Assembly (NCBI RefSeq): GCF_000151315.2
Contig: NW_011887305.1
Location: 726,808-790,807 of the forward strand
Length of the DNA stretch: 64,000 nt
Direction of reading: 5' to 3'
Origin: Capsaspora owczarzaki ATCC 30864
Taxonomy: Eukaryota > Opisthokonta > Filasterea
Of the stretch, positions 1 through 10,992 are shown piece by piece. Position 1 is the first letter of the stretch; each line of letters starts with the position of its first letter. The notes beneath the pieces are model-generated. The model was not told where the DNA came from. It did no database searches and saw only the letters and a program-made list of their open reading frames with translations. Both the position numbers and the translations under genes were made by a program.

Positions 1-1247
1 GCAGCAGGCGGCAGCAAAGCGTCACAGTTGCCAACGAACTTGGCCAGCACTCCTGCAGATGAACTTTCGCCAGGCCCCTGGGCATTGCATCCTTTCGGTC
101 GAAATCTTCTTAATTCATTGTGAGTGTCAGCAGCGAACAAGAGGTCTGCGGAATGGAAGCGACCCCGCTTACAGGCGTGATTTTTTGTTGTTTGTTTTTG
201 CTGACAGAATTCAACACTATGAGCGGATACCCGATGTACAAACCCTTGCCATGCTTGCTTGCGTCTTTGCTTGGCCCGGCGTAAAATCCAATGCGGCAGG
301 ATGGAAACTAGCGTATGCGGGATTGATTCGCTTTGTGGGAGGAGTCTGTTGCTCTTGTGGAACTGAAAATGCTCACTTGGGGAAGTTGCAGTCGCGGGCA
401 ACACGGTAATCTGCACGCGAGTCGATCAGCAGATTCGATCGACCATGAACCCAGCGTCACAAGTGGGCTGCTCAGCGCCATGTCTACATCTGCGCTCGCG
501 ACCGCCAGGCCTCTGAGCCGCGGTGCTTTCGGCGCTACTGATGATCAAAACTATGCCAAAGCTGTTCGGTATGGGCATTTTCTGTGCGGCAGACAGAGAA
601 ACAGTGTGCAACGAGAGGGAAACTTATTGTTTTTGTGTGTTGGTCTGTTGCATCTGCTGCACAGCATGCTTGACCCAAGCAAGTCCAATCGCTTTTTCCA
701 GTTTATCAAGTTTTATAGCGAGGTTCTGTACGGCTGGGGATACCTGCAAGCGCGTGGCGAGTTGCTGCGCTTTTTGCATCAGCCACCCCGCGGACATCTC
801 GGCCTTGGTGAGCAAATCTTGGTTGGTTGATGGTGGCAACGGGGGTTTTGGTGAAAGTGTGCTTCTCACTCTGCGGTGCTTTTTGGGAATTGGGGGTTGG
901 GGGAGCAGAATTTGACGTCAAGTGCCAAATTTGCAACAAGAACTTTTTGCGGTCTGTTCGGTGCGGAGACTGCAAGCGGAAGGGCTATGGCTTTGGGTGC
1001 GCCATTTGCCACGTTCCAGTGAAAGGTGGGTAGTCGGTTGTTTGGTTGGTTGTGTGGCATGAGTTGGAAACGAGTTGTTCATCATTTTTTCGATTCTTTT
1101 CTTTGTTTTGCACAAATAACAGGTCTGTCGAACTTTTGCGTCGTGTGTGGCCACGGAGGCCACTCCGAGCACATGCGGGCATGGTTTGAGCACAATGTTT
1201 CGTGTCCAACTGGATGCGGCTGCCGCTGTACCGAGATGGAAGTGTAG
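1..1247 (+). CDS. WDR59: WDR59-like GATOR2 subunit, C-terminal part
   Basis: This is the 3' end of a gene that starts left of the window. Spliced exons I can support are about 1–119, 208–~280, 702–807, 909–1025 and 1123–1247 (stop TAG). The pieces read DVQTLAMLACVF, then FIKFYSEVLYGWG, then a cysteine-rich end with CQIC, CGDC, CAICHVPVKG and FCVVCGHGGHSEHM, closing on CPTGCGC. This order matches the C-terminus of animal WDR59, which has a RING-like zinc finger after the WD40 and RWD domains. In animals WDR59 is part of GATOR2, which signals amino-acid sufficiency to TORC1 at the lysosome. The stretch between about 280 and 701 is poorly conserved and its splicing is uncertain. The N-terminal WD40 propeller lies outside the window. 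Family call is strong; the exact second exon end is not. Confidence 0.88.
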
Positions 1248-1275
1248 AAGTGGCGCAGACCGAAACCTCGTTCCG

Positions 1276-1281
1276 AATAAA
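1276..1281 (+). promoter_or_regulatory. Poly(A) signal after the WDR59 gene
   Basis: A canonical AATAAA lies about 29 nt after the WDR59 stop codon. It fits a short 3' UTR, as expected in this compact genome. Other genes here often lack an exact AATAAA. Confidence 0.55.
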
Positions 1282-2448
1282 TCGTTGTTTGATGCGTAAC
1301 TCTACCCCGACGTGGACTGCACACACTCTTCGAGGGTTCAGCCGAATGTGTGTTTGTGAATAGTATTTTCACAGATTTTGCACTGATTTCGGGACCCTTG
1401 AAAACAGATTCAGAGATTTTTGGTTTGTTTGGAGGTTGTTTCATCACTCAAACGGTGCAAGTCGGGCTAGAATCACTCTTGTCACACTTCCATTCTGCTT
1501 TTTTTTTCTTAAATACACCATCGCGCTGTTTTTTGCTTTGCTCCAGTTTTGCATCCAAATTCAAGATTGTCATTTCTCAGCAACCAATCTTTTTTTTTTT
1601 TTTTTTCTCGCTTTATTCATTTTTTTTTTTTTTTTTTTTTTGGTAAGAGTTTTTTTTTTTTTCTTTTTCTTTTTTTCTATCACGATTCAGGTCTTCGCTC
1701 GCATAAGCCCGCTGCCCCCGTCGCACTGGCTCACCAGCACCATTCATCGCGTGTTTGTGACGCGTGGTGAGCAAGTGATTGGCCCGAGCGATGGACGCAC
1801 AACAGACAGCACCATGAACAAAACGCTCAGAGCGAAAAGCGAAGCGAGAGAAATGGAAAAAAAAAAAAAAAAAAAGTTCAACTGATGGCTTTTGGCTGTG
1901 ATGGATTCGCTGCAGTTGGGGGGAGGGAGGGGACATTGCACAGGCGTCCCATCGGCCTTTTGGCGTGGATCTGTTCTGCCGTGCCTGGAGTTCCGCTGTG
2001 ACCAAATCGGCGGGCATCCAGGAACGAAGGACAAGCGAAAAACCTCACAGAAAAAAAAAAAAAAAAAAAAAAAAAACAGGCAAAAAGAGGCACTTCAATG
2101 GCTTATCATTACGAGCTCGGCGCGGGTGATGGTGCATCTGACTCTGATGCTCGTCGAACCCAGCTTGCGTCTGTGGGTGGGAGAAGTGGCGCTCCAAAGC
2201 GAGCGGCCAAACTCTGGACAAAGCCCAATCCAATCCAATACAATACAATACAATACAATACAAAGCCTTTTTTCTTCTTCTTCTTTGTGCTTTGCTTCCC
2301 TTTCTTCAATGACCTTTCTCTTGCCTCGCTTTTGCAGTCATCCTCAAAGCTCACCTTCGTCTTCATCACAAAAAAGCATTTCTTTGGTTTTTAGGGTTTT
2401 TGTTTAAATTCGGGTTTTGGGATTGATCCAAAGAAGGAACAGCAAACC
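1282..2448. other. Intergenic region with poly(T)/poly(A) tracts
   Basis: No gene is supported in this 1.2-kb stretch. It has long T tracts (about 1590–1675, several runs), an A tract near 1857–1875, an A tract near 2050–2077 and a short CAATA tandem repeat near 2235–2262. Open frames here are low-complexity by-products of these tracts. The last 150 nt before the next ATG are CT-rich on the plus strand and probably form the promoter and leader of the TH1-domain gene. Confidence 0.6.
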
Positions 2449-3410
2449 ATGTCTGACATCCCACAAGAAACCAACATTACGACGCCCAACTCGACGAGCG
2501 CAGCGGCCTCGGGCTCTGCGACTGGTAGCAGCGCAGACAACAAGTTTATGGGCCAGAAGGAGCGACGACGCTCGTCCGCCGTCAAGATGTTCCTTGGCGA
2601 CCATCTCAGCCTCCTGTCCAACCAGAGCGTCCTGAAGCTCATGGCAAAGAACAACGACAAGGAAATCCTCTTCTCGGACGTCATTGTCAAGATTAACAAG
2701 CGACACAAGATGCAAGACCGTATCTTCCTGCTGACTGGTACGGAGCAGTTGTTTGTGTGCGTATCAAAATTGTATTGGACTACAATCTCAATTGGGGCTG
2801 GGCGTCTTGTTGTTGTTGTTGTTGCTGCTGTTGCTGCTTTGTGCTTGTCAAATCATGCAGAGGGCGGTGTTTACAACATTGACCCGAACGGCTACAAGTG
2901 CAAACGCCGCATCGCATTGAAAGAGATTGGCTCAATCTCGCTCAGCAAACTGCCCGACAACTTTTTCGCTTTGCAAGTGCCATCCGAGTACGACTACCTC
3001 CTCGTCAGCAGCAAGAAGACTGAAATTGTCTCCAAGCTGCTCGAGGCGTACGAGAAGGCGACCGGCAAGCCCTTGTCCGTGACTTTCGGCAACGTGTAAG
3101 TTTCCAAGGGTTTTTAGAGATTTTAGTTTGATGATAAAGGAGCAGGGGAGAGAGTTGAAATGGACTTTTTGCCTGACCTGTGCGGGTGGGGGTGCAGCTT
3201 TGACTATCGTGTGGACCAAGATACTGTTCGAGAAATTCAATTCAGCCTAGTCGACGGTACATATTGATCTGTGTGGGCTGCATGTCCGTTGCCCTTAAGT
3301 CATCCCTCATTTTTTTTTGTTTTTGCTCTTGTTTGTTGGCGCACCATGTCACAGGCGGTGTCAGCACGCGCATCTATACAAAGAAGAAGTCCAAGGACGC
3401 CAAGAAGTAA
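2449..3410 (+). CDS. Standalone myosin tail (TH1) domain protein
   Basis: Four exons join in frame: 2449–2737, 2861–3095, 3198–3256 and 3355–3410 (stop TAA). The product is about 212 residues and is essentially one TH1 domain preceded by about 30 polar residues. Signature segments are KERRRSSAVKMFLGDH, RIFLLT, CKRRIALKEIGSISLS, LPDNFFALQVP and EYDYLLVSSKKTEIV. The TH1 domain of class I myosins binds acidic phospholipids and links the motor to membranes. No motor domain lies upstream, so this is either a stand-alone membrane-binding module or a myosin-I tail paralogue. It ends in a lysine-rich tail (KKKSKDAKK), which could strengthen membrane binding. The start is the first ATG of the open frame. 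Confidence 0.85.
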
Positions 3411-3886
3411 AGAAACGTGCTCGGCCACGGTTTTCTTCTCGTTGCTCCATTGTTCTTTGTTTTGTTTGTCCTTTCCCCCATTCGCCTTTTTACCTCCAGT
3501 CCATGTGAATGTAGCCACTTGTAGTGGTTGTTGTTGTTATCCTGTCTCTTTCTTTCTTTTCTCCTCTCGCTGATTTTGTCGTTCATCGTCCGTTGCCGTC
3601 TGCCACGCCGGTCGCTTTCTCGTGCAGACGATGTTGCGTGTATGGATGTCGCGTTGTCCGCTGTATCTGTCCCCACCAATCTAATGCTCATTTACTATCG
3701 TCCAAAACGAGATGTTGTGTTCAAGCATTTTCATGGAGCGTGAAGCGACACTGCACTGGCAAATGCTGATATAGATTGCATGCTAACAAAAGAATATACC
3801 AAGCGAGACTCGCTCAATACAAACAGAATCACAAACAAAAAAACATGCTCTGGGGAACAAGCTGCGCCAACGTTCCGAATTCTGAT
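3411..3886. other. Intergenic region between convergent genes
   Basis: No gene is supported. This is shared 3' flank of the TH1-domain gene (+) and the Rab gene (−). It is T- and C-rich on the plus strand around 3420–3600. No clear RNA gene is visible. Confidence 0.5.
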
Positions 3887-4967
3887 CTAGCACGCTCCAC
3901 ACTTTTCATTCTTTGGCTTGTTGGGCGTCTCGTCAACGAGTTGCACCGTCGAAGCCGGCTTTGGTTGTGCGATTGATTCTTGTGGGAGTCGTTTACCTTG
4001 AGAAACAAGCAAAAAAAAAATGAGCGGAAGACCAAAGCGAGCGCAGACAACAGATCGTGCCAAACAAGCCAGCCCCTCTCCATGACGAGGAAGAGAGAGC
4101 CACAAATACCAAACACACAAACCAAACATACTTAGTGCTTCAAACAAATAGCTGACGTTGTCGGCCGTGAGGGCACTGGTTTCGACAAAGAGGGCGTCAA
4201 TCGAGTCGGCGTACTCCTTGGCCTCGTCGCTGGAGACTTGGCGCTGTGACTCGAGATCCGACTTGTTGCCTGCAATAGCCAGGATGATGTTGGAGGGCCC
4301 GAACTGGCGGAGCTCCTTGACCCAGTGCTTGAGCGCCTCAAAGCTCTGCTTGCGCGTGATTTCGTACACGATGATTGCTGCCGCCGCATTTCGGTAGTAC
4401 ATCGGGGCCAATCCACGGTACTAGGTTTGGTGCGAGTGTGGTGAGGTTTTAGAGGGCGGTGAGTGGGGGGGTTAGAGAGTCGATACAATGCTTGGTCGGT
4501 AGCAAATTTTCGGTGCTCACCTTCTCCTGGCCTGCCGTGTCCCAGATTTGGTATTTGAATGTCTGGTCCTCAACAATGAGCGTCTTGGACATGAACGAAG
4601 CGCTGGCGTGAGGGAGGGGGAGGGGTTTGGAGCGATTGAGGAAGGGGGAAAAGGTGTGAAATCAAGGGATTAGTAGTGAGAAGGGAGCAAGGATTTGGTA
4701 GGCAGGTGAGTGAGCAAACAGTAAGCCAAAAGAAGCGTTTTAAAAGCCATAATTTTGCTTTTTTTTTTTTTTTTTTTGGTTTTTTTGGTTTTTTTTTACC
4801 CAATTGTGCTTTCCGAGTTTTCGTTGAACGAGTCTGCGACAAACCGCAGCACGAGACTCGACTTGCCGACGCCAGCATCCTGTCAACGAAGAAGAAGAAA
4901 AGCATTCATTCATTCATTCAAAAGCAGCCAAAGTCAAAAAGTCAGTCAAACAACGAAGCGATAAATC

Positions 4968-5000
<33 letters not shown>

Positions 5001-5332
5001 CCGCAATGATTTTTGCATTGAAATTTTGCATCAACAATAAAAAATAATAATAATAAAATCGATAATAATTCAAAAATTAGTCTACAAATGGCTTTTTTTT
5101 TTTTTTTGTTTTTTTTTTTTTTTGTGAAGAGCAAACGAACGAACGAACGAACGAACGAACGAACGAACGACTCGAATGCGGAGACACGAGTCAATGTTAG
5201 AAGACGAAGAAGAAGAAGGAAGAAGATGGAAGAAGAAGGAAGAAGCGGGAAAGCAACGAAACCACGGCAAGAAAGAGACGCGCTTACGCCAAGAAGACAA
5301 AGCTTGACTTCACGAAGCGACAAGCTTGACAT
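3887..5332 (-). CDS. Rab22/Rab31/Rab5-like small GTPase
   Basis: Five exons splice cleanly on the minus strand: 5332–5288, 4879–4800, 4602–4521, 4420–4132 and 3996–3887, giving 201 residues. G motifs are visible: a P-loop split by an intron (LLG|DAGVGKSSLVLRF), TIGASF in switch I, WDTAGQEKYRGLAPMYYR in switch II, GNKSD and ETSAL. The switch II segment and the VKELRQFGPSNI stretch look like Rab22/Rab31 and Rab5, which control early endosome traffic. The C-terminus is CGAC, a likely prenylation site, although it is neither the commonest Rab CC nor CXC ending. Intron 1 carries a GAAC tetranucleotide repeat and long A/T tracts. Subfamily assignment (Rab22 versus Rab5) is by motif memory only. Confidence 0.93.
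5135..5170. repeat. (GAAC)n microsatellite in Rab intron 1
   Basis: About nine tandem copies of GAAC lie in the first intron of the Rab-like gene, next to long T tracts (5093–5123) and a GAA-rich run (5201–5245). It is a simple repeat with no coding role. Confidence 0.9.
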
Positions 5333-5787
5333 GTGAAGAAAAATATGCTGAGAAGAGTGAACTTTCTATAAGAAAAAAAGAATCAAGAAACTGAGAGAAA
5401 AGAAAGGATAAAGGGAAAAAGAGCTGAATGGATGTGAGTTGTGAGAAGAGATCAGATTTCGAAATTGAACACCAGAATTGTCATTCTAGAATTGCTGATG
5501 GCGCTCGGGGATTGAGGGGAGTATGGAAGAAGGGCAGTGGAAAGGTTTGGGTTGAATGCTGCAAGTTTGGCGAGTACATCCTCGCCAACGTCAGTCAACC
5601 AGAGGAATGAGCGGAATTGCGAGAAAATAGTCATCTTCACCGAGTGCCTGCTACCCTAGCATTCAGCTCACTCCTCTCCCGGATATTTGACATTGAAGGG
5701 GCACAGACCTTGAAGAAACAATGTTGGGTATTCGGAGTTGAAACACACAAAAACAAATCGCATTCAAAATTCGCAAAGAACAAGAAA
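5333..5787. other. Intergenic region, no gene seen
   Basis: This stretch lies between the start of the Rab gene and the stop of SGTA, both on the minus strand. The first 80 nt are purine-rich on the plus strand, so CT-rich on the sense strand of the Rab gene, and probably form its leader. Two overlapping 60-codon frames at 5428–5640 show no recognisable family. Confidence 0.5.
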
Positions 5788-7818
5788 TCATTGTTGGGGC
5801 GCGCCGCCAGCAAACATGTTGCGAAGCGCTGGGTTGTTCAACAGAGCACTCAGATCGGGCATTTGACCACCAGCAGCGCCAGGAGTTGCGCCGTCATCCT
5901 CGCCATCGTCGTCCGGGTTGGCGGAAGCAGCGCCGGCTCCAGCACCTGCACCTGCACCAGCACCAGCACCTCCCATAAAACTTGAAGCCCTGCGAGACAA
6001 GGTTGTGTGTGCTCTTTTAGTGAAAAGGCCGATTCTCTCAACTTCTCGGCGAACCACTCGGACTTACAGATTGGCAAACATGGGATTGCTCATCAAGTTG
6101 GCAGCGGCAGGGGAGCTCATGAATTGCGAGGCCATGTTCATGAGGTTGGGGTTGCTCAACAGGGAGCCAATATCAAAGCCGCCAGGTGCGGCGGCGGGCT
6201 ATTTTTTGTGGCAAAAAGAGCAGCAAAAGCAAAAACCAAAACCAGAGTTAGTCGTTGTCGCAACACCCAATTCCCTCCCCGCACCTCGAAAACCCCTGTC
6301 TTCACGACATACCGCATTGCCGCCGCGAGGAGCTGCTGCCTCAACACCACCTTCCTCTTGCGAAGCCTTCTCTGCGGCCTTCAGGTTGGTCAGGTACGAC
6401 GAGTTGTTGGGCTCAATCTCCAGTGCCGACTTGTACGCCGAAATCGAAGCGTCGTACTGACGAAGTGCAAAGTATGCGTGGCTGAAAGAAGCGTGGGAGC
6501 AAATGAAAACAGACGGGTGAGCGATTTCGCTCTCGAGCGAACACAACAGCTTGAGCCGACCCTTTACCCCAAACGTGCGTGCGCCTTGCTGTATGTCGGA
6601 TCGAGAGAGATGGCAGTGTGGCTGTCCTCGACAGCATCCTTGAAACGCTTGAGGTTGGTGTAGGCGGCAGCGCTGCAAGTTTCCAAATGGTAAGCGAAGT
6701 GCCAGTGCTGAGCTTGCTCTCCCCCCCCCCGCCCCTGCACAACCCTTTACATGCCCGCCCTCCAAGCTGCACTGCAAAAAAAGCACTCACCGGTTGGCAA
6801 AGTACACTGCGTTGGTCGGATTGAGGTCGATGGCGAGCGAATACTTTTTGACAGCACCGTCGTAATCGAGTGAGTTCAATCGCTCGTTGCCCTCTGCCTT
6901 GAGCTTTTCGGCCTCCGCGGCACGCTCTGCGGTTGATGCGTCGGACGGCTTGGCGCCGGCATCGACGTTGTGGTGGCTGACTGGGGATGACTTTGCGGCG
7001 TCTCCAGCTGGAGCGGCCTGCTTTGTTGCGCTGGCCGTGCTCACAAACATCTTGAACAGGCGCTGGAGGTTTGCGGGGCGGATGGTGAGGGCCGCCTGCT
7101 GTGCAGGGTCGTCCTTGTCGACGTCGTAGACTTGACTGAGGCATTGAATGGCCACTGCAGACGGAACAGCGATTGAGAAGTGAGTGACGGTGAGTGAGGT
7201 CTCTCATTGAGCAAAAAGCAAGTAGTCGCAAAGTCGAGATCGAGGAACGCGACACATGTCGATTGAGTGAGTGAGATCGAGTAAGGGAGTGACGTGAAGT
7301 GAGGTGTTTCGCAGTCTCTCATTGAGACAAACGCTCTCGTTGCAAATTCGTCGTCAAGTCAGAATGAATGACCATGCGAGGTGAGGTTTGTGAAAGTGAG
7401 AGAAAGTGTCTCTCCAATCGAGTCGAGTCCATTGGAAAAAAAAAAAACTCGAGATCTTTGTCCTCAGTTCAATGAATGAGACAAGCAAACCGACCTTCGA
7501 GGCTTTCGGTTGCTTCTTCGGGGAATGCCTTGGACGCGACCTCGGACGCCTGTCACACAGAACAAGAGAGAGAGAGAGTGAGTGAGTGAGTGAGCGAAGG
7601 AGCAGCGTGGACAGAGAGGTAAGGAGCACGAGGACCAGGCACTGTGGTACCACCACCAGTGTGTGCGAAACCAAAGGTACAGCACAAGAACGCGAGTAGA
7701 AAAGGCAAACAGAGAGAAGCGAGAGCGCGCGAGAGGGAGGGGGGAGGGGAGCACGTACGAGGTGCTCGATGATGGCAAAGGCGAGGCGCTTGCGGAGAAC
7801 GCTGGAATCGTCAGACAT
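5788..7818 (-). CDS. SGTA: SGTA-like small glutamine-rich TPR co-chaperone
   Basis: About seven minus-strand exons encode roughly 360 residues. The N-terminus (RKRLAFAIIEHL) and AIQCLSQVYDV match the SGTA homodimerisation domain, which contacts the Get4/Get5 or BAG6 machinery. Three TPR repeats follow: AEKLKAEGNERLNSLDYDGA through NPTNAVYFANR, then AAAYTNLKRFKDAV to TYSKAHARLG, then HAYFALRQYDASISAY. The C-terminus has SNPNLMNMASQFM and NNPALRNMF, the Asn-Pro-rich helices that bind transmembrane segments. SGTA hands tail-anchored proteins to the GET/TRC40 pathway in the cytosol. The C-terminal region carries a (GA)n run rather than a glutamine-rich one. The start is the ATG at 7818–7816, set by homology (MSDDSSVLRKR). 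An intron donor directly follows IIEHL. Confidence 0.93.
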
Positions 7819-8166
7819 TCGCGTTAGGCAAGTGAAAAATCTGAGAAAGCAACAAAGGCACCCAAAAATAAAAGAGAAATGAAGTGAATGAATTTGGAGA
7901 ATACATGTACTGAACTTAGGGATGGAACAAGGGTAGATTGACAGAACTGATAGGAATCGAGCAAGCAATGGACCATCATCCATTTGTTGCTCGCGACCGT
8001 CAGATCTGTTTTTGCTCATTCTCTACCTTCTCAGACTGCTTTTTGGATGAGCTGCTCATTGATTGACATGCGTAAGTTGGTTTTATTGTCGAGTAAAAGC
8101 CAACGTTTCGTTGTTTTTGTTTCGTTCTGTACACACATATTCAACACATCACACAAGTTCCAAGCT
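7819..8166. other. Intergenic region, no gene seen
   Basis: This is the 5' flank of SGTA and the 3' flank of the NmrA-like gene, both minus. No conserved protein, RNA gene or repeat was recognised. Confidence 0.5.
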
Positions 8167-9045
8167 TCACTGCTTGAGCTGAGCGGCCAGTGTACTGTCA
8201 AGCGTGTGCGTTGTCTTGTAGCCAACCTTGTCGGCATCGGAGCCATGCGTCAGTGCATTCTCGCCGCTGCCAAAAATGTACAACAGCTGGAGCACAACCG
8301 TGTTCCACGGGTTGGGGTCTGCCGCAATCTTGGCCTGAATGGCATCCAGCGGGCTGTACTCGACCTGCAAATCAGGGCGATACTTGCGCGCAGTAGCAAC
8401 AACCTCGTTCCAGGTCAGAATGTCCGACGCGATGGCGAGCTCGGCGTTCTTGGACAACTCGGGGTGCAGGAGGGCCGCCGCGGTAAATCCGGCCACATCC
8501 GCACGATGCGCGAATGCGGTGCGTGCAGTGCCATCGCCAGGAATGGTGATCTTGCCCGAAGCCACGTCGAGGTTGGCCCAGTCGTAGAAGGTCGTGTCAG
8601 CAAAGCTTGCATTGTAGATGCGGGTGGTTTCGAGGCCAGCAGCGGCAGCAGCGGCAGCAACGTCATTCTTGAACTGGATGAAAGGGCGCGGAACCTTGGC
8701 ATCGCGAGGATCAATGCCAAAGTCACCCGTCACATATCGGCGGACGCCGGCGGCAGCTGCGGCAGGGATGAGCTTGAATTGCTCGGCAAGGGTCGTGATA
8801 CCATAAGAGGCAATGACAACTTCGGCACCTCGCAACGCAGCCACCAGTTGGTCGTGGTTGCTGGTATCGGCGCGAACAATAGTGGCACCCGCCGCTGCCA
8901 ACTCTGACAACGAGGCCGCCTGAGATTCAGGGCGCGAAATGACGCGAACGTCAAACTTGGCAGCCAGAAGAGCTCGGACCAAGTACGCGCCAAGGCCGCC
9001 CGAGCCACCGACAACAGCGATCGTCTTGAAAGCAGTTTGAGTCAT
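8167..9045 (-). CDS. NmrA-like / isoflavone-reductase-like NAD(P)-binding protein
   Basis: A single uninterrupted frame of 292 residues. It begins MTQTAFKTIAVVGGSGGLG, a Rossmann GGxGxLG dinucleotide-binding loop, followed by ALLAAKFDVRVISRP and GATIVRADTSNHDQLVAALRG. RRYVTGDFGIDPRD and the late LTWNEVVATAR segment fit the NmrA/PCBER/isoflavone-reductase branch of atypical short-chain dehydrogenases. Members either reduce small aromatic substrates or sense the NADP redox state; the substrate cannot be told here. The frame stays open upstream to about 9132, but the ATG at 9045–9043 is preferred because the Rossmann strand follows at the normal distance. It is one of the few intronless genes in the window. 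A TATA-like box lies about 110 nt upstream. Confidence 0.85.
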   Translation of the reverse strand: MTQTAFKTIAVVGGSGGLGAYLVRALLAAKFDVRVISRPESQAASLSELAAAGATIVRADTSNHDQLVAALRGAEVVIASYGITTLAEQFKLIPAAAAAGVRRYVTGDFGIDPRDAKVPRPFIQFKNDVAAAAAAAGLETTRIYNASFADTTFYDWANLDVASGKITIPGDGTARTAFAHRADVAGFTAAALLHPELSKNAELAIASDILTWNEVVATARKYRPDLQVEYSPLDAIQAKIAADPNPWNTVVLQLLYIFGSGENALTHGSDADKVGYKTTHTLDSTLAAQLKQ

Positions 9046-9149
9046 TTTGTGATTTCTGTTTGAGTGTAGTTTGTGGATTGTTGCTTGCTGTTGCTCTTGT
9101 TTGTAGAGTTTGCAAAAAAAGTGAGACTGCAAGGTTGATCGAATTTGGC

Positions 9150-9160
9150 CTTTTTATAGG
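9150..9160 (-). promoter_or_regulatory. TATA-like box of the NmrA-like gene
   Basis: On the minus strand this reads CCTATAAAAAG, about 110 nt before the ATG at 9045. It is among the better TATA-like motifs in the window and is placed plausibly for a core promoter. It is unproven without a mapped transcription start. Confidence 0.45.
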
Positions 9161-9750
9161 GCGCAAACGGGGTGACCACCTCTGCCGGTTTGTCGTCGTC
9201 ATCCGCTTGAATTATTCGCCATCACGTTTGGATAGGCAACTCACTCAGGGGGGAAAAGATTTGCCAATTGGTCATTTTCAGAACAGAGGGTTGGACAACA
9301 GTGATACAACGGTGAGAATCTAGTTATCTCCGTGCGAATTTAAATCCCCGCGATTTCACACCAGTCATCGCTCACGCTACCCATTCGACAGCTATTCGAC
9401 AACCATGCGCCAACTCTCACCGTCTTCTTTGATTGTCGGAGGTGAGCAATGTTCTTTCATCGTGTTGCCTCCGTCGGTGAGGGGGAGGGGAACAGCAATG
9501 TGGCCGAGCTGAGAGGGAAGTGCGGAGCGTTTTCTTGGTGACCACCCGTGCTGTTGTCGTCGTCATCATCCATTCTTGTTCGTCATCCTCCTCCATCATC
9601 AGCATCATCATCCTCACCCTCTTCATTCCTCCATTGAGACTTAATTCTTTCGCGCTCTAGCCGAACGTATGGAAAGCTGAAACGATGCTCAGAGTTTGAT
9701 TATTTTACTTTGTTACTTTCCTGTTTTGTTCTTTTTCTTTTGTTTGTGTT
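9161..9750. other. Intergenic region, no gene seen
   Basis: This stretch lies between the NmrA-like promoter and the FAM185A-like stop. It contains a CATCAT/CCTC-rich patch near 9560–9625. A short ATG frame at 9404 followed by a GTGAGC donor could be a small first exon on the plus strand, but nothing downstream supports it. Confidence 0.45.
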
Positions 9751-10992
9751 TCATTCATCGGACAGAGACAGCTTGGACAAGGCGCCAGTCAACCACGACG
9801 AAGAACTCGATTGCTTGAGCTGGGTCGAGCCGTTGGGATTATTCACCTGGATACGCGTCGAAGTAGCGGACGGTTCGGCGAGATGCAGTTGCCGTCGGCC
9901 GGCACTAGCGCTGCTGCTGCTGGTTGCTGGCGACGTGATGACCACAGTCGAGTTGCCGACAGCGTCGACTTGAATCAATCCAGCTCGCTCTTCGTGTCGA
10001 ATGTCAAGATCGCAGGGCTGTGATGACTTGACTCGCAGCGATCCGCCTGCAAAAGAATCGACCACGAAACGCGGCCGCCCGTATTCCCCATCCATCGTCA
10101 CAGTGCACTCTTCTTCGGCGTGCAAGGCACCAATGGTCCACTGTGAAGTAGTAGCAGTCGTCGTCTCTTGTGGTGGCTGTTGTGCGTCTGCGCCGCTGCT
10201 TCCGCTCGAAATGTGCAGCGTATTCGTGTACACATTCTGGCAATGAATGCTGCCGGCCTTGGACGCAAACTCCATCGACTCTCCCTGAGCCTTGGTGTGT
10301 ATTTGGATTTGCCCTCGCCCCGCGCACGTCAGCTGCAAGTTTCCCAGCAGCGTGTCTGCATGAATGTCGCCGTCCTCGGTGGAAACGGTCACAAATGTGG
10401 CCTTGACAGAGTTCAACTGGCACGAGCTCTGGCCAGCCAGCGCGACACGCACTGCGTGGCTTTCAATCTTGGAGGCAGAGAAGGCGGTGCTGCCCGCGAG
10501 CGTGCTTGCATCCAATGCGAACGACCACTTGAGTGGAATGGTCACTTCAATGTGCTTGGTGGATTCCGCCTCTTGTCGCTGCTCTCCAGTCTCGACCAAG
10601 GCAAAGCGAAGGTCTGGACGGTCGCTGCTTGATCGGCTGGACCAGACATCGAGGAACGACGTGGCTGACGGATGCTCTGCAGGTTGTGATGGTCCATGTA
10701 CTTGTAACTGCTGCGCCATCGGTGTGGCTGCCACGCTAACGCGACGTCGTTGCTCGACATCTGCAACAACCGACAGCCGAAGTTGCGTCTGGGCGGGTTG
10801 GGTGGCCAAACGGCTGCCACTCGCTGAATTGGACTTTGGCTTGGAGTGCAATCGAAGGTAGACCATCTCGTCCTCCACCCTCGCTGGCGGGTCCAGATCG
10901 ACGCGCGCTAACTGCGGCAGCATTGCAGTGGACATCCATCGGCGGCTACTTGGCCACGAAGCTCGAGCGAGCGCAGCGACGACGACGAGCAT
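9751..10992 (-). CDS. FAM185A-like DUF4097 beta-repeat protein, probably mitochondrial
   Basis: One open frame of 413 residues. The first 30 residues are rich in Ala, Arg and Ser with no acid (LVVVAALARASWPSSRRWMS), as in a mitochondrial targeting peptide. The rest shows the repeating short beta-strand pattern of DUF4097-type sheets, for example VSTEDGDIHADTLLGNLQL, SKAGSIHCQNVYTNTLHI and GGSLRVKSSQPCDLDIRH. Vertebrate FAM185A has this layout. Its molecular role is not established, so none is claimed. The tail is Ser-rich. The next gene (TIM21, plus) starts 275 bp upstream, so the two could share a divergent promoter. The family call rests on repeat pattern and length. Confidence 0.6.
   Translation of the reverse strand: MLVVVAALARASWPSSRRWMSTAMLPQLARVDLDPPARVEDEMVYLRLHSKPKSNSASGSRLATQPAQTQLRLSVVADVEQRRRVSVAATPMAQQLQVHGPSQPAEHPSATSFLDVWSSRSSSDRPDLRFALVETGEQRQEAESTKHIEVTIPLKWSFALDASTLAGSTAFSASKIESHAVRVALAGQSSCQLNSVKATFVTVSTEDGDIHADTLLGNLQLTCAGRGQIQIHTKAQGESMEFASKAGSIHCQNVYTNTLHISSGSSGADAQQPPQETTTATTSQWTIGALHAEEECTVTMDGEYGRPRFVVDSFAGGSLRVKSSQPCDLDIRHEERAGLIQVDAVGNSTVVITSPATSSSSASAGRRQLHLAEPSATSTRIQVNNPNGSTQLKQSSSSSWLTGALSKLSLSDE

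Noticed and set aside
1436-1885. 149-codon frame rich in Phe and Lys
   Set aside because: It is a translation of poly(T) and poly(A) tracts.
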